Positions 14,242 to 22,497 of a stretch of 64,000 bases of DNA are shown in pieces (the stretch's first letter is position 1; each line of letters opens with the position of its first letter). This stretch comes from a virus, in IMG/VR virus record IMGVR_UViG_3300017960_000018, positions 1 through 64,000 of that record; one strand, written 5' to 3'. The notes beneath the pieces are model-generated. The model was given only the letters and a program-made list of their open reading frames with translations, ran no database searches and had not been told where the DNA came from. The translations under genes and the position numbers were made by a program.

Positions 14242-15159
14242 ATGGAACTCTGGGTGATGTACTCGCCGTCGAACCTGGGCGGCCACCAGCTGGTCGGGCA
14301 GTTGTCCTCCGCGTTCATGGAGCGGGAGGAGATCGACAACGTTCTATCCATCCCGGACAACACGCTGCATGAGCACAGGGAGTGGGAGACCCTGCCGGAC
14401 ATGCTGTTGCTGGTCGATGCCATCGAGTCCTACATGTCCTGGCGCTTCGCCGTGCCGGGGCGGCCGTGGATCTGCGCGGCCTCGTTCTCCTACGCCGACC
14501 TCTACACGCTGTACCGCGGCGGCGTGCGCCTGAACGAAACGGGCATCAATTACGTTCTGACCAACTGTGCTTCCTACGTGGAGCGCTCCACGGCGACCAT
14601 GCCGGCCAAGCTGTGCTACCGCCCCATGACGGAGAAAGGCGGACGGCACGCGGGTCTGCCGACTGTAGGGGCGGTGCTGCCGAACGTGAAGGACCGGGAC
14701 TTCAGCCTGCTGTTGTGGGTGCGCGAGAAGCTCATACAGCGAGGCATGCAGTCCCGGTTCAAGGTCTTCCTGCACGCGGATGCCGAGGGGCGGCTGCCCG
14801 GGAAGCTGCAGTTCGAGACCTACACGGACGAGCGCAGGCCTTACGGCGACATCGACGTGTATGTTCCGGTGCCGCGCATCACGGATTACCGGTCCGGCGT
14901 CATCCCGGCCGAGTTCATCCAGGCCTGGCACGCGGGCTGCCGCCCGCTCGCCGTTTTTCATCCGAACCTGGAGCCGTTGGGGATTCCGCTTTACGGCTCC
15001 CTGTTGGAGATCGAGCAGGACCTGGACAAGCTGGCGGAGGGCGAGGACCTGACGCCGTACGGCCCGCCCAGCGAGGAGTTCTGCCCGAGTATGGAAACAT
15101 TTGTCACGGAGGTCATGCAGGGACGTGAACGATGGGAACGAGACCGAGTCGCCCATTAA
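14242..15159 (+). CDS. Hypothetical protein, possibly GT-B glycosyltransferase-like
   Basis: 305 residues from ATG 14242 behind a GGGGGA site; the longer upstream frame reads through the previous gene. The N-terminus (MELWVMYSPSNLGGHQLVGQ) looks like the first strand and glycine loop of a Rossmann-type GT-B fold. A later FSLLLWVREKLIQRG...FKVFLHADAEG segment looks like the start of a second nucleotide-sugar domain. The late HAGCRPLAVFHPNLEPLGIP recalls the E/G..PLA acceptor helix. The similarity is structural in feel only. Confidence 0.45.
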   Translation: MELWVMYSPSNLGGHQLVGQLSSAFMEREEIDNVLSIPDNTLHEHREWETLPDMLLLVDAIESYMSWRFAVPGRPWICAASFSYADLYTLYRGGVRLNETGINYVLTNCASYVERSTATMPAKLCYRPMTEKGGRHAGLPTVGAVLPNVKDRDFSLLLWVREKLIQRGMQSRFKVFLHADAEGRLPGKLQFETYTDERRPYGDIDVYVPVPRITDYRSGVIPAEFIQAWHAGCRPLAVFHPNLEPLGIPLYGSLLEIEQDLDKLAEGEDLTPYGPPSEEFCPSMETFVTEVMQGRERWERDRVAH

Positions 15160-15988
15160 GGGTGCGGTATTCAGGCTGACGGATGTCGTGGCGAGGTTCG
15201 AGAGGCTGTTGACCCTCTCGGCGGGTTTCAAGGGGGAGCGGCTGCAGGGTGCCATACTGGCCGACTTCGCCAAGATCGTGTGCAGGGGACTCAGGCTGTA
15301 CGACGAGGCAAGGGAACGGGCCCACGCGGCACTGACCCTGTACAGCGGCCGGGTCCTCGATTGGGCGTTTTACATCGACTTGTGCTGGCTAATGGCGGCC
15401 GGGTACCCCCGGTTCAAGAAAGGGCTGGAGATACGCAACAAGTTTTCGGACGCCGGCAGCCGGTGGGTCGGCATCCAGGTCACGGACGTGCGGCCGGCCC
15501 CGCGCAGCAAGCACGGCACGAACAGGGCGGAGGTCCACTTCCGCATACTGACGGGAATCTTCTGCGGGCTGAAGTTCACCCAGTGGATGCCGCACGACTA
15601 CGTGACGAAGATCATGGCGAAGACGATGGGCACGCTGCGGTATGCGGGGGCGCAGCCCAAGGAAGTGGTCGGCATGCTGGGCGTGGTGCTGATCGAGCTG
15701 AACAGGCGCGGACCGCAGGTCAGGGACCTGCGCGTGCCAGGCGGCGCCCTGACCTACAACAAGAAGCTGCGCAACAAGCGGGCGGAGCCGTGCATATGGA
15801 AGTACCAGTGGCCCTGTCACCTGTGTCCCATCGGGAACAGCGCCGAAAGCCAGCGATGCAGCAGGGGGACGCACCCCTTCACGTACGAGTACCGGGAGTG
15901 CCCGAGCTGCAAGCACAGGACGTGGTTCGACACGCACAGCAAGTCGGGCGTATGCGTCTCGTGCGGTGAGAAGCGGTCCAAGCGATAG
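15125..15988 (+). CDS. Hypothetical protein with C-terminal zinc ribbons
   Basis: About 287 residues from GTG 15125; an in-frame TTG at 15101 is an alternative. The body is helical. The last 80 residues hold CHLCPIG...SQRC and then CPSC...CVSCGEKR, two probable zinc ribbons. An SKHGTNRAEVHFRILTG strand pair lies mid-protein. The C-terminal part resembles cysteine modules of phage DNA-metabolism proteins. It lies just upstream of an exonuclease and a resolvase, so a replication or repair role is plausible but unproven. Confidence 0.6.
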   Translation: MNDGNETESPIKGAVFRLTDVVARFERLLTLSAGFKGERLQGAILADFAKIVCRGLRLYDEARERAHAALTLYSGRVLDWAFYIDLCWLMAAGYPRFKKGLEIRNKFSDAGSRWVGIQVTDVRPAPRSKHGTNRAEVHFRILTGIFCGLKFTQWMPHDYVTKIMAKTMGTLRYAGAQPKEVVGMLGVVLIELNRRGPQVRDLRVPGGALTYNKKLRNKRAEPCIWKYQWPCHLCPIGNSAESQRCSRGTHPFTYEYRECPSCKHRTWFDTHSKSGVCVSCGEKRSKR

Positions 15989-15997
15989 GAGCAGGTC

Positions 15998-16543
15998 ATG
16001 CAGATGCGTCCACCAGGCGGCGGCGACCAGCGCTGGTACAGCCCCGAGAGGGACCTGGCCTACGCGCTGCCGCGTTACTTCCGGCAGGCCATCTTCGTGC
16101 GCTTCGGCGGCGAGGATGCCCGCACGAAGCGGGACTACGGTCCCTACAACTTCGACCTGGAGGGCGTGACGGAGGAGCAGTTCGGCGAGGCGTGTGTCAA
16201 GGTGAGGGAGCTGTTCCTGGCGATGCGCGACTGCCAGTTCCCGGACATGGAGGTCTTCCGGGAGCGCCTCAACGAACTGGATGAGAAGGTGCTGGGTCCG
16301 CTGTTGTGGCCCATGTTCCTGATCATGCTGACGGAGTACCGGGAGTGGTGCGCGCTGGTCTCACCGAAGGACGAGACCGACACCGCGATCGACATGAAAC
16401 GCATGGAAAGGGTTGTCAACGATTTCGTACGCACGATCACCAAGAGGAAGAACCCGCTCTACAGGTTCATCCAGGACCTTGCCTGGATGGCCAGGCGAGC
16501 CCTCTCGAGGGGAAAGAAAGACAATGAAGCAACTTTTGACTGA
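15998..16543 (+). CDS. Hypothetical helical protein
   Basis: 181 residues, ATG 15998 behind AGGAG. After an RWYSPERDLAYALPRYFRQ opening it is mostly helical, with a WPMFLIMLTEYREW stretch and a basic C-terminus (ITKRKNPLYRF, MARRALSRGKK). Its end overlaps the exonuclease start by 20 bases. No family recognised. Confidence 0.62.
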   Translation: MQMRPPGGGDQRWYSPERDLAYALPRYFRQAIFVRFGGEDARTKRDYGPYNFDLEGVTEEQFGEACVKVRELFLAMRDCQFPDMEVFRERLNELDEKVLGPLLWPMFLIMLTEYREWCALVSPKDETDTAIDMKRMERVVNDFVRTITKRKNPLYRFIQDLAWMARRALSRGKKDNEATFD

Positions 16544-17225
16544 GATCGCCTCCAGATGCCCGGGCGGGAAACTGCCCGAGTCCTACCTGGTCTTCGACAC
16601 CGAGACCAGCGGGGTGAATCCGACGAAGGACAAGATCCTTCAATACGGGTTCGGCGTCGTCAAGGAGGGCCAGCTGGTGGACCACTTCTCCATACTGGTC
16701 AACCGGCCGGGCTTGAAGATCGCGCCGGGCGCCGTGGCCGTGCACGGCATCAGCGAGGAAAAGATGGCCGCGGAGGGCATGGACGCCGAGGCGGCCTTCA
16801 ACGAGGTGCTGTCGACCTTCCAGGCCTATCGCTGCGCCGAGCAGATGTTCGTCGGGCACAACATGATCGCGTTCGACGCGGAGCTGTTCGAGAACGAGTC
16901 CCGCCATTGGGGCAAGGAGTTCCGCTTCGGGGAGAACGAGATCTTCGACACGGGCATGGTGGTGAAGGCCGCCCAGTTGGGGATGTACTTCGACCAGCGC
17001 GACTCGATCCGCTCCTGGGCCCGCAAGGTCAGCGAGGTCAGGGCGCGGGGCGTGTACTGGTCGCTGGACCGGCACTGCTTCTCGGCGTTCAAGCTGTCGA
17101 AGTTCGGGCTCGACAAGGAAGCGGCCCACGACGCCGGTGAGGACTGCCAGCTGACCCACTTCCTCGTGAAGCGCTTCAAGGAGAAGCTGGAGGAGCTCAT
17201 CCCCGAAGAGGAGATCCCGTTTTGA
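16524..17225 (+). CDS. DnaQ-like 3'-5' exonuclease (DEDDh)
   Basis: 233 residues. All three exonuclease motifs are present: ExoI FDTETSGV (D25, E27), ExoII GHNMIAFDAELF (D118) and ExoIII HDAGEDC (H202, D207), giving a complete DEDDh active site with two-metal catalysis. VHGISEEK between motifs is typical of the epsilon/RNase T-like group. It is a stand-alone enzyme, not fused to a polymerase. It could proofread, trim DNA ends or degrade host nucleic acid. It forms an operon with the RuvC-like gene, overlapping by 4 bases. Confidence 0.9.
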   Translation: MKQLLTEIASRCPGGKLPESYLVFDTETSGVNPTKDKILQYGFGVVKEGQLVDHFSILVNRPGLKIAPGAVAVHGISEEKMAAEGMDAEAAFNEVLSTFQAYRCAEQMFVGHNMIAFDAELFENESRHWGKEFRFGENEIFDTGMVVKAAQLGMYFDQRDSIRSWARKVSEVRARGVYWSLDRHCFSAFKLSKFGLDKEAAHDAGEDCQLTHFLVKRFKEKLEELIPEEEIPF

Positions 17226-17836
17226 GCAAACCGATCAGGGCCATAGGGGTCGACGCGGGTTTTCGCAAGACGGGCGTGGCCCTGTTCGACCTGCGCCCCA
17301 AGGGCGATGTGCTTGTCGCGGCGGACACGCTCGTCACCTCGAAGGAGACGGCGTCCGACCGGTTGAACGACGACGTGGATGCGTGTTGGAACCTCTACAC
17401 CAACATCGAGACGTTCATGATCAAGTACGAGCCGAGCGCCGCTTTCATTGAGATGCCTCACGGCGGCGCGCAGGGTGCGCGGGCGAACCGCTGCATGGGC
17501 ATGGCGACGGCCGTGATGGCGTCCCTGTTCAACGCGGTCGGCATGCCCTACGAGATGTTTGCGCCGACGGAGGTGGAGAAGGCGCTGGGCGTCTTCCTGA
17601 CGAACAAGCAGGCACGCGAGATGGGCATCCCCAAGGGGAAGACGGGCAAGCACAAGAAGGACCGCCTGAAGAGCATCGTGCTGGCCGAGTTCCCCGACTT
17701 CGACGGTTGGCCCAAGGCGGTCACACGGGCGGAGGACGCCTACGACGCGGCGGCCGTCTTCCACGCCGCGCGCTTCCGCGGCAGCGAACTATACCTGAAA
17801 CTAAGGAGGAAAGTCAGTGGCGGACAAGCCGGTTGA
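17222..17836 (+). CDS. RuvC-like Holliday-junction resolvase / RNase H-fold nuclease
   Basis: 204 residues from TTG 17222 (overlapping the exonuclease TGA). RNase H-fold motifs: GVDAGFRKTGVALF (D11), AAFIEMPHGGAQ (E77) and RAEDAYDAAAVFHAARF (D172, D175), matching the four acidic residues of RuvC-type resolvases. A basic loop GKTGKHKKDRLK lies before the last motif. Phage resolvases of this type process branched DNA before packaging. Length is a little greater than bacterial RuvC. Confidence 0.85.
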   Translation: MSKPIRAIGVDAGFRKTGVALFDLRPKGDVLVAADTLVTSKETASDRLNDDVDACWNLYTNIETFMIKYEPSAAFIEMPHGGAQGARANRCMGMATAVMASLFNAVGMPYEMFAPTEVEKALGVFLTNKQAREMGIPKGKTGKHKKDRLKSIVLAEFPDFDGWPKAVTRAEDAYDAAAVFHAARFRGSELYLKLRRKVSGGQAG

Positions 17837-18983
17837 TCCCAAGAAGCAGTTCCTGCAGGCCGAGCACGACGCGATGCTGGAGAAGATCCGGCAGTCGAAG
17901 GGGCAGGAGTCCTCGCCCCTGCTCGGGCCCGACGGCCAGCCCATTGTCAAGGACAAGGACGGCAAGCCCAAACCCGAAGGGATCGTGACGCCCGGTGAGA
18001 TGGGCGCGCCGGCCAGCCAGGAGGAGTTCGACGAGCTGCTCGCCAAGCAGCGCCAGCAGGAGCGTGAGAAACGCGATGCGCTGGGCAAGCAGCTGCAGAA
18101 GGCGTTCGAGGACAACAAGGAGTTCGGGCTGGTGGCCGGGCATCTCCTGACGGCGTACCGGCTGCTGTTCTGGCTGATGAGCGAGGCGATGACCCACGAG
18201 GGCGTCACCAAGGACATGATCAACCACCTCAGCGACTCCTGCCGGGCGAGCGCCATGAACCAGGGGTACAGCCTGCAGGAGCTGATCGGCACGATCCGCG
18301 GCAACCTGGTGCCCATGCTGAACGGCCGCATGCAGTACTACAGCCGCAAGCAAAAGGCCCGCCAGGCCAAGATCAAGCAGATCGAGAAGCGCATCGGCGC
18401 CAAAGGCGTGGCGCTGCCGTGCCTTTCCATGGAGCGGATGTTCAAGGACAAGGACGGCAACCTGTCCGGTTTCCGCCCCGGGAGCATCATGCTCGTTCAC
18501 GGCTCGCCCCTGGCAATCACCTACGCGTTGGCGGCGTGTGCGAAGTCGCATAAGGAGAAGAACAACGGCGAGTCGTGGTTCCTGCAGCGCGTCAACGAGA
18601 AGGACGAGCACGACTACATCACGTTCATGCCGTGCAAGTGGTGGAAGCACAAGGCTCAGAGCTACAAGGAGCTGGAGGAGACACTCGAGCCGATCCGCAA
18701 GAGCGGAGCGGTGCTGGTGTTGATCGACCAGCTTGATCTGCTGCACCCGCACGACGGGACGCTGCAGAGTCAGTCCAGGGCAGGGGCCAAGGCGCTGGGG
18801 AACCTTTACCAGTGGGCCACGGAGAATTGTGTGTGCTTCATCATCGGTGACGTGGTCGGCGACGACGTCACCGTGCCGCCCGAGGCGTACAGCCCGCTAC
18901 CGCATCTGCCGGTGGCCCTCCGTAACGTGGAGGGGGAGCAGAAGCTCGTGATCGGTAACGACGTAATGGACATCGACCTATGA
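17817..18983 (+). CDS. RecA/DnaB-fold-like protein with degenerate Walker A
   Basis: 388 residues from GTG 17817 with AGGAGG upstream. A charged N-terminal third and a helical middle precede a RecA-like core. FRPGSIMLVHGSPLAITYAL occupies the P-loop place but lacks GK(T/S). GAVLVLIDQLDLLHPH looks like Walker B, and CVCFIIGDVVGDD like the next strand. This order recalls DnaB/RadA-type ATPases. The missing Walker A lysine suggests an inactive or scaffold paralog. It is adjacent to exonuclease and resolvase genes. Confidence 0.6.
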   Translation: MADKPVDPKKQFLQAEHDAMLEKIRQSKGQESSPLLGPDGQPIVKDKDGKPKPEGIVTPGEMGAPASQEEFDELLAKQRQQEREKRDALGKQLQKAFEDNKEFGLVAGHLLTAYRLLFWLMSEAMTHEGVTKDMINHLSDSCRASAMNQGYSLQELIGTIRGNLVPMLNGRMQYYSRKQKARQAKIKQIEKRIGAKGVALPCLSMERMFKDKDGNLSGFRPGSIMLVHGSPLAITYALAACAKSHKEKNNGESWFLQRVNEKDEHDYITFMPCKWWKHKAQSYKELEETLEPIRKSGAVLVLIDQLDLLHPHDGTLQSQSRAGAKALGNLYQWATENCVCFIIGDVVGDDVTVPPEAYSPLPHLPVALRNVEGEQKLVIGNDVMDIDL

Positions 18984-19561
18984 AGATCAAGTTGGGATGT
19001 GTCGGCTACACCACCCAGATCAGGGAGGACTGGGAGCAGTTCGCTCCCGAGATCACGCCCCCGTCCAACTACAAGGACAAGGCGAAGATCGCGAAGTACG
19101 TTGAAGACGCCAGGATGAAGCAGCTGAACACGGCGGATACGACGCCGCTGTTGTGTGAGTTCCGCGAAGTCTGCGCGGTTAACGAGAAGGGGGAATGCGT
19201 GGAGCTGATGACGGGGACCCGTATGGCCTATCTGGGTCAGTTCACGCACATTGCCGTGATAGGGGCGTCGTTGATGCGGCACCTGCTCATGCGCGAGCAA
19301 ATCGAGCACGGCAGGAAATTGGACGCGGGGCAACTGTGGAACATCATGAGCCTGCGTACAGGCTATCCGTTTCTGGCGGGCGGTAGTACGGGGAAGGACA
19401 TTTTCGACCCCGTGCACGCACTCACCTGCACGAGCACGCTGGACGATCATCTGGACAGCGTGGCAAAGGCGTACGGATACAAGCACGGCACCCTTACGGC
19501 GACGGATCGGGCGGTATTCGCGTACCATCTTTGCAAGCTCATGGGGATTGCCGATGGATGA
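18980..19561 (+). CDS. Hypothetical protein
   Basis: 193 residues, ATGA overlap with the previous gene. Segments include KLGCVGYTTQIREDWEQF, FREVCAVNEKGECVELM and a helical IAVIGASLMRHLLMREQIEH. No catalytic pattern could be assigned. It sits in the same operon as the nuclease and RecA-like genes, which only weakly suggests DNA metabolism. Confidence 0.6.
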   Translation: MKIKLGCVGYTTQIREDWEQFAPEITPPSNYKDKAKIAKYVEDARMKQLNTADTTPLLCEFREVCAVNEKGECVELMTGTRMAYLGQFTHIAVIGASLMRHLLMREQIEHGRKLDAGQLWNIMSLRTGYPFLAGGSTGKDIFDPVHALTCTSTLDDHLDSVAKAYGYKHGTLTATDRAVFAYHLCKLMGIADG

Positions 19562-20189
19562 TCGACTCGTCAGGCCTGCGCCTGACTTCCAATTCGCGGA
19601 GTCGTTCAAGGACCTGGAGCGTCAGGGGTTCGTCCCCTGCGCTCTGGGTCCGGTCTACGTCTACGCGGAAGTGAAGGAGAGCATCCCGGACCGCTTTGCC
19701 ATGGAGGACATACCTGGCAAGCCGTCCGAGATGCGGGGCATGGAGCTGCGCCTGGAGCGGCCCATCCTGTCCCACTGCATGGACTGGAACTACATGCTCA
19801 ACATCATCGACGGTGACAGCTTCCCGTACTTCAAGCAGTGGCTGCTGTCGCAGCAGTTCGTCAACCGCGAGAAACGCTGCTTCTACGTGGTCCGGCACTT
19901 CAAGGTGCCGGTAAAGGACCCTATTGCTTTAGCTCTCGGCAAGTCCGTGGACACGGCGCTGGACGTCTTCACGCTGAGCGGTTTTTCGGGGTTGCTCAAG
20001 CCGGTGATCTCCACCCTGCCGGCGACCTACACGGGCACCAAGGACCCCAAGGAGCTGTCCCCGCGGGACGAGGTGGCCAAGCGGGTGGACGCGGTCGTGC
20101 CAGACTTCGTGGTGCTCAAGGTCGCCTCGCCCGAGGACGAGGTGATCGACCTGGGCAAGGCCGCGCTGGAGATCGTGGACAATGCGTAG
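19554..20189 (+). CDS. Hypothetical protein
   Basis: 211 residues from ATG 19554 (GGGGAT upstream). Beta-rich N-terminal half (FVPCALGPVYVYAEVKES, MELRLERPILSHCMDW) and a later LSGFSGLLKPVISTLPATY segment. No family recognised. It overlaps both neighbours by 8 bases. Confidence 0.6.
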   Translation: MDDRLVRPAPDFQFAESFKDLERQGFVPCALGPVYVYAEVKESIPDRFAMEDIPGKPSEMRGMELRLERPILSHCMDWNYMLNIIDGDSFPYFKQWLLSQQFVNREKRCFYVVRHFKVPVKDPIALALGKSVDTALDVFTLSGFSGLLKPVISTLPATYTGTKDPKELSPRDEVAKRVDAVVPDFVVLKVASPEDEVIDLGKAALEIVDNA

Positions 20190-20415
20190 GCTGAAGATTA
20201 TTTCGGACGGCACACCCGAAGGTACGCGCCTGGTCGACAGTGTGACGTCGGAGGATTTGAAGTTGCCCATTAAGAGCATTGTGTGGCGGTTTGACGTGGA
20301 GAGTTTCCCAACCGCGGAAGTGACGCTGTTGTGTCCTCTGGCTACGTTGGTGGCGGATACCGTCATAGGAGGCCCGGATGGACCGGTCGAAAACAAAGGT
20401 GGCAGTGATCGGTGA
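20182..20415 (+). CDS. Small hypothetical protein (Ig/beta-like)
   Basis: 77 residues, beta-rich (RLKIISDGTPEGTRLVDSV, IKSIVWRFDVESFPTAEVTL). Its pattern resembles small phage proteins in which a ligand value and DV..FP.A.V motif recur, but no function is known. It overlaps the kinase gene by 38 bases, so either its end or the kinase start may be misjudged. Confidence 0.5.
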   Translation: MRRLKIISDGTPEGTRLVDSVTSEDLKLPIKSIVWRFDVESFPTAEVTLLCPLATLVADTVIGGPDGPVENKGGSDR

Positions 20416-21361
20416 CGTGATGCTGGACGTGCACATCCACTGTGACGTGACGGGCATCTCCCCCGAAGACGACATCGCCCCCAAGCTGCGCATCCGCGAG
20501 GAGACCTTGCGGCCCGGCGGAGCCGGCAACGTGGCCCTCAACCTGAAGAGCCTGGGCCTGATCGACGAGGTCTACCTCTTCGGGTTGGTCGGTGCCGACG
20601 AGGAGGGCGACATGCTCAAGGGCGCCGTTGACGGCGCCTGCATCAATTTCATGGAGCTCGTCGACACCCGGCCCACCACCGTCAAGACCCGCTACCTGAC
20701 CCAGCGCGGGCGGCACCTGTGCCGGGTGGACCGCGAGTCCGTTTTTCCCGTGACGGGCCACGAGCGCAACGCGTTGGAGAAGGCCATCATGAGCCACGGC
20801 CCGTACGACATGTTCGTGATCTCAGACTACGGCAAGGGCGTGGTCACGGACGGACTGATGGAGGGGTTGCGGGAGCGCAGCGGGGAGTCCCTGCCCATCG
20901 TGGTCGACCCCAAGGGGGACGACTTCACCAAGTACGGCGAGGTGTACGCGGTCACCCCCAATATCAAGGAGTTCCTGGGCATCATGCGGAACCGCGCCGC
21001 GGACGTCTGGAACCTGAAGTGCGCGGCCCAGAACATCGTCATCACCCGCGGCGAGGAGGGCTGCCAGCTTCTGCGCACGGACGACAGGCAGCTCTTTCAG
21101 GGCGCATACACGGGTGACCCCGTCAAGAACACCTTCCCCTCCCGGGCCCGCGAGGTGGGTGACCCCACCGGCTGCGGGGACTCCTTCGTGGCGGGGCTGG
21201 TCAGCTCGCTGGTGGTGCATACGCAGCATCCCAAGCACGAGAGGCTGCAGCAGGCCTGCCGCTTCGCCAACGCGGTGGGGGCCTGCGCCTACGACCACCA
21301 GGGGGCCCGGTCGGTCACGCTGGATGAGGTGCAGAAAGAGTTCGAGACGTTCAACTACTAG
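20378..21361 (+). CDS. PfkB-family kinase, HldE-like heptose-7-phosphate kinase
   Basis: 327 residues, ATG 20378 with AGGAGG upstream. It follows the HldE/RfaE kinase domain through its length: GDVMLDVHIHCDVTGISPE at the N-terminus, LRPGGAGNVALNLKSLG (substrate glycines), TTVKTRYLTQRGRHLCRVD, FVISDYGKGVVT, IVVDPKGDDFTKY, and the anion hole/catalytic loop VGDPTGCGDSFVAG. HldE phosphorylates D-glycero-beta-D-manno-heptose 7-phosphate in LPS heptose synthesis. The nucleotidyltransferase half is absent. With the cupin and glycosyltransferase genes it may alter host surface glycans or make a sugar for phage modification, which is inference. Confidence 0.85.
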   Translation: MDRSKTKVAVIGDVMLDVHIHCDVTGISPEDDIAPKLRIREETLRPGGAGNVALNLKSLGLIDEVYLFGLVGADEEGDMLKGAVDGACINFMELVDTRPTTVKTRYLTQRGRHLCRVDRESVFPVTGHERNALEKAIMSHGPYDMFVISDYGKGVVTDGLMEGLRERSGESLPIVVDPKGDDFTKYGEVYAVTPNIKEFLGIMRNRAADVWNLKCAAQNIVITRGEEGCQLLRTDDRQLFQGAYTGDPVKNTFPSRAREVGDPTGCGDSFVAGLVSSLVVHTQHPKHERLQQACRFANAVGACAYDHQGARSVTLDEVQKEFETFNY

Positions 21362-21369
21362 GAGGTTCC

Positions 21370-21630
21370 ATGAAGCTCAAGATCAAGCTGCCGTCCTCGC
21401 TGGACGCCACGGACATTTCGTTCGACGACCAGTCCAACGAGATCTCGATGAACCTGGTTTTCTACGGGGACGGGAAGGAAAGCGTGGGCGGCGTGGTCCG
21501 CACCACCGATGAGGCCGACGAGACGCTCTTTCGGGGCATCGTCAAGATCAGCGGCCAAACGGCCAAAGTGTCCGTCGTGGACCGCACGAAGCAGGTGAAG
21601 CCGCTCATTGAGAGGAAAAAGAAAGGCTAA
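21370..21630 (+). CDS. Small beta-rich hypothetical protein
   Basis: 86 residues behind TAGGAGG. Beta-rich with a basic end (VDRTKQVKPLIERKKKG). No family. Followed by a 44-base gap containing a 12-base palindrome CGCCCGCGGGCG (21635-21646) and a TACAAT box without a clear -35. Confidence 0.6.
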   Translation: MKLKIKLPSSLDATDISFDDQSNEISMNLVFYGDGKESVGGVVRTTDEADETLFRGIVKISGQTAKVSVVDRTKQVKPLIERKKKG

Positions 21631-21674
21631 AATACGCCCGCGGGCGCGTTACAATACCCTGTCTGGACATTGCC

Positions 21675-22109
21675 ATGCCCTCACAGATTTTGATCAAGAC
21701 ATTCATCGACACCAAGCCGGCCGAGCTCGACCGGAAGGTGAACGCATGGGTGCTCGACGCGAGCGTACGCCTGCTCGAGGTCAAGGTCACTCCCATCTTA
21801 TGGGAGTCTCAGCATCAGTTCGCCTTCACCGCACTCTACGAGTCGCGTGATGAGCGAAAGGCGCAGCCTCCGCCCGAGGGGTCCTCCGCGCCCACCGTGC
21901 CGGCCTTCGTGAACCTAGAAGGTCAGGAGCGGTCTGCTGAATGCATGGCGGGTATCTTCGGCGTGCCCGAGGGTTGGAAGCTGTCCCCGACGGACGGGGA
22001 GGCGGCACCGGTGGTCTGTCTGAGTCCGGACTGTGACCTGGCGCCGTATAGCGAACTCTTTGGAAACGTAGAGGAGCATACCTATGAGCGAGGAGAAAGC
22101 TCCCGCTGA
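21675..22109 (+). CDS. Hypothetical protein
   Basis: 144 residues. The N-terminal part (ILIKTFIDTKPAELDRKVNAW) and the FAFTALYESRDER region look like a small alpha/beta fold. The middle is low-complexity (PPPEGSSAPTVP). The C-terminal VVCLSPDCDLAPYSELF has two cysteines. The ribosome site is weak. Function unknown. Confidence 0.55.
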   Translation: MPSQILIKTFIDTKPAELDRKVNAWVLDASVRLLEVKVTPILWESQHQFAFTALYESRDERKAQPPPEGSSAPTVPAFVNLEGQERSAECMAGIFGVPEGWKLSPTDGEAAPVVCLSPDCDLAPYSELFGNVEEHTYERGESSR

Positions 22110-22452
22110 AACCCCTCCGGCGTCGTCGGAGGACACGCCTCCGCCCCCGGCGGACGGCAAGTTCCACTTCCTGGTCGTGCCCGAGAAGGGCGAGGACCAG
22201 ACACCAAAGTGGGAAACGTCTTCCACCCTGGAGGACATGCTTTCCCGCTTGCACACCACGCTGGTGACGTGTGAAGTGGGCTGGGTCTACGTCATCATTG
22301 ATGGCAAACGGGCCCTCCTTTCAGCACCTAGGCAGGTGTTTGACCTCCAGCTGCCCGACAAAAACGTCGTGCGGGTGGAACCGAAGGATCAGGCGACATT
22401 TCTACAGGACGGCCGCTTCGTCGCTCTGGTGTCGCCTACGCAGCGTGAATAA
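22084..22452 (+). CDS. Hypothetical protein with Pro/Glu-rich N-terminus
   Basis: 122 residues, ATG 22084 behind GAGGAG. A disordered start (EKAPAETPPASSEDTPPPP) precedes a compact alpha/beta part (FHFLVVPEKGEDQTPKW, LVTCEVGWVYVIIDGKRA). No family recognised. Confidence 0.6.
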   Translation: MSEEKAPAETPPASSEDTPPPPADGKFHFLVVPEKGEDQTPKWETSSTLEDMLSRLHTTLVTCEVGWVYVIIDGKRALLSAPRQVFDLQLPDKNVVRVEPKDQATFLQDGRFVALVSPTQRE

Positions 22453-22497
22453 TGCTGCGTGCGAACGTGGAGAAGTGTGTTTGGAGGAAACAGCACC

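Noticed and set aside
17817-18983. Active DnaB-type replicative helicase
   Set aside because: The P-loop lacks GKT/GKS, and the N-terminal half has no DnaB-like domain, so an active helicase call is not supported.
21635-21655. Promoter at TACAAT before the 21675 gene
   Set aside because: A -10-like box and a GC palindrome are present, but there is no -35-like sequence at the right distance.
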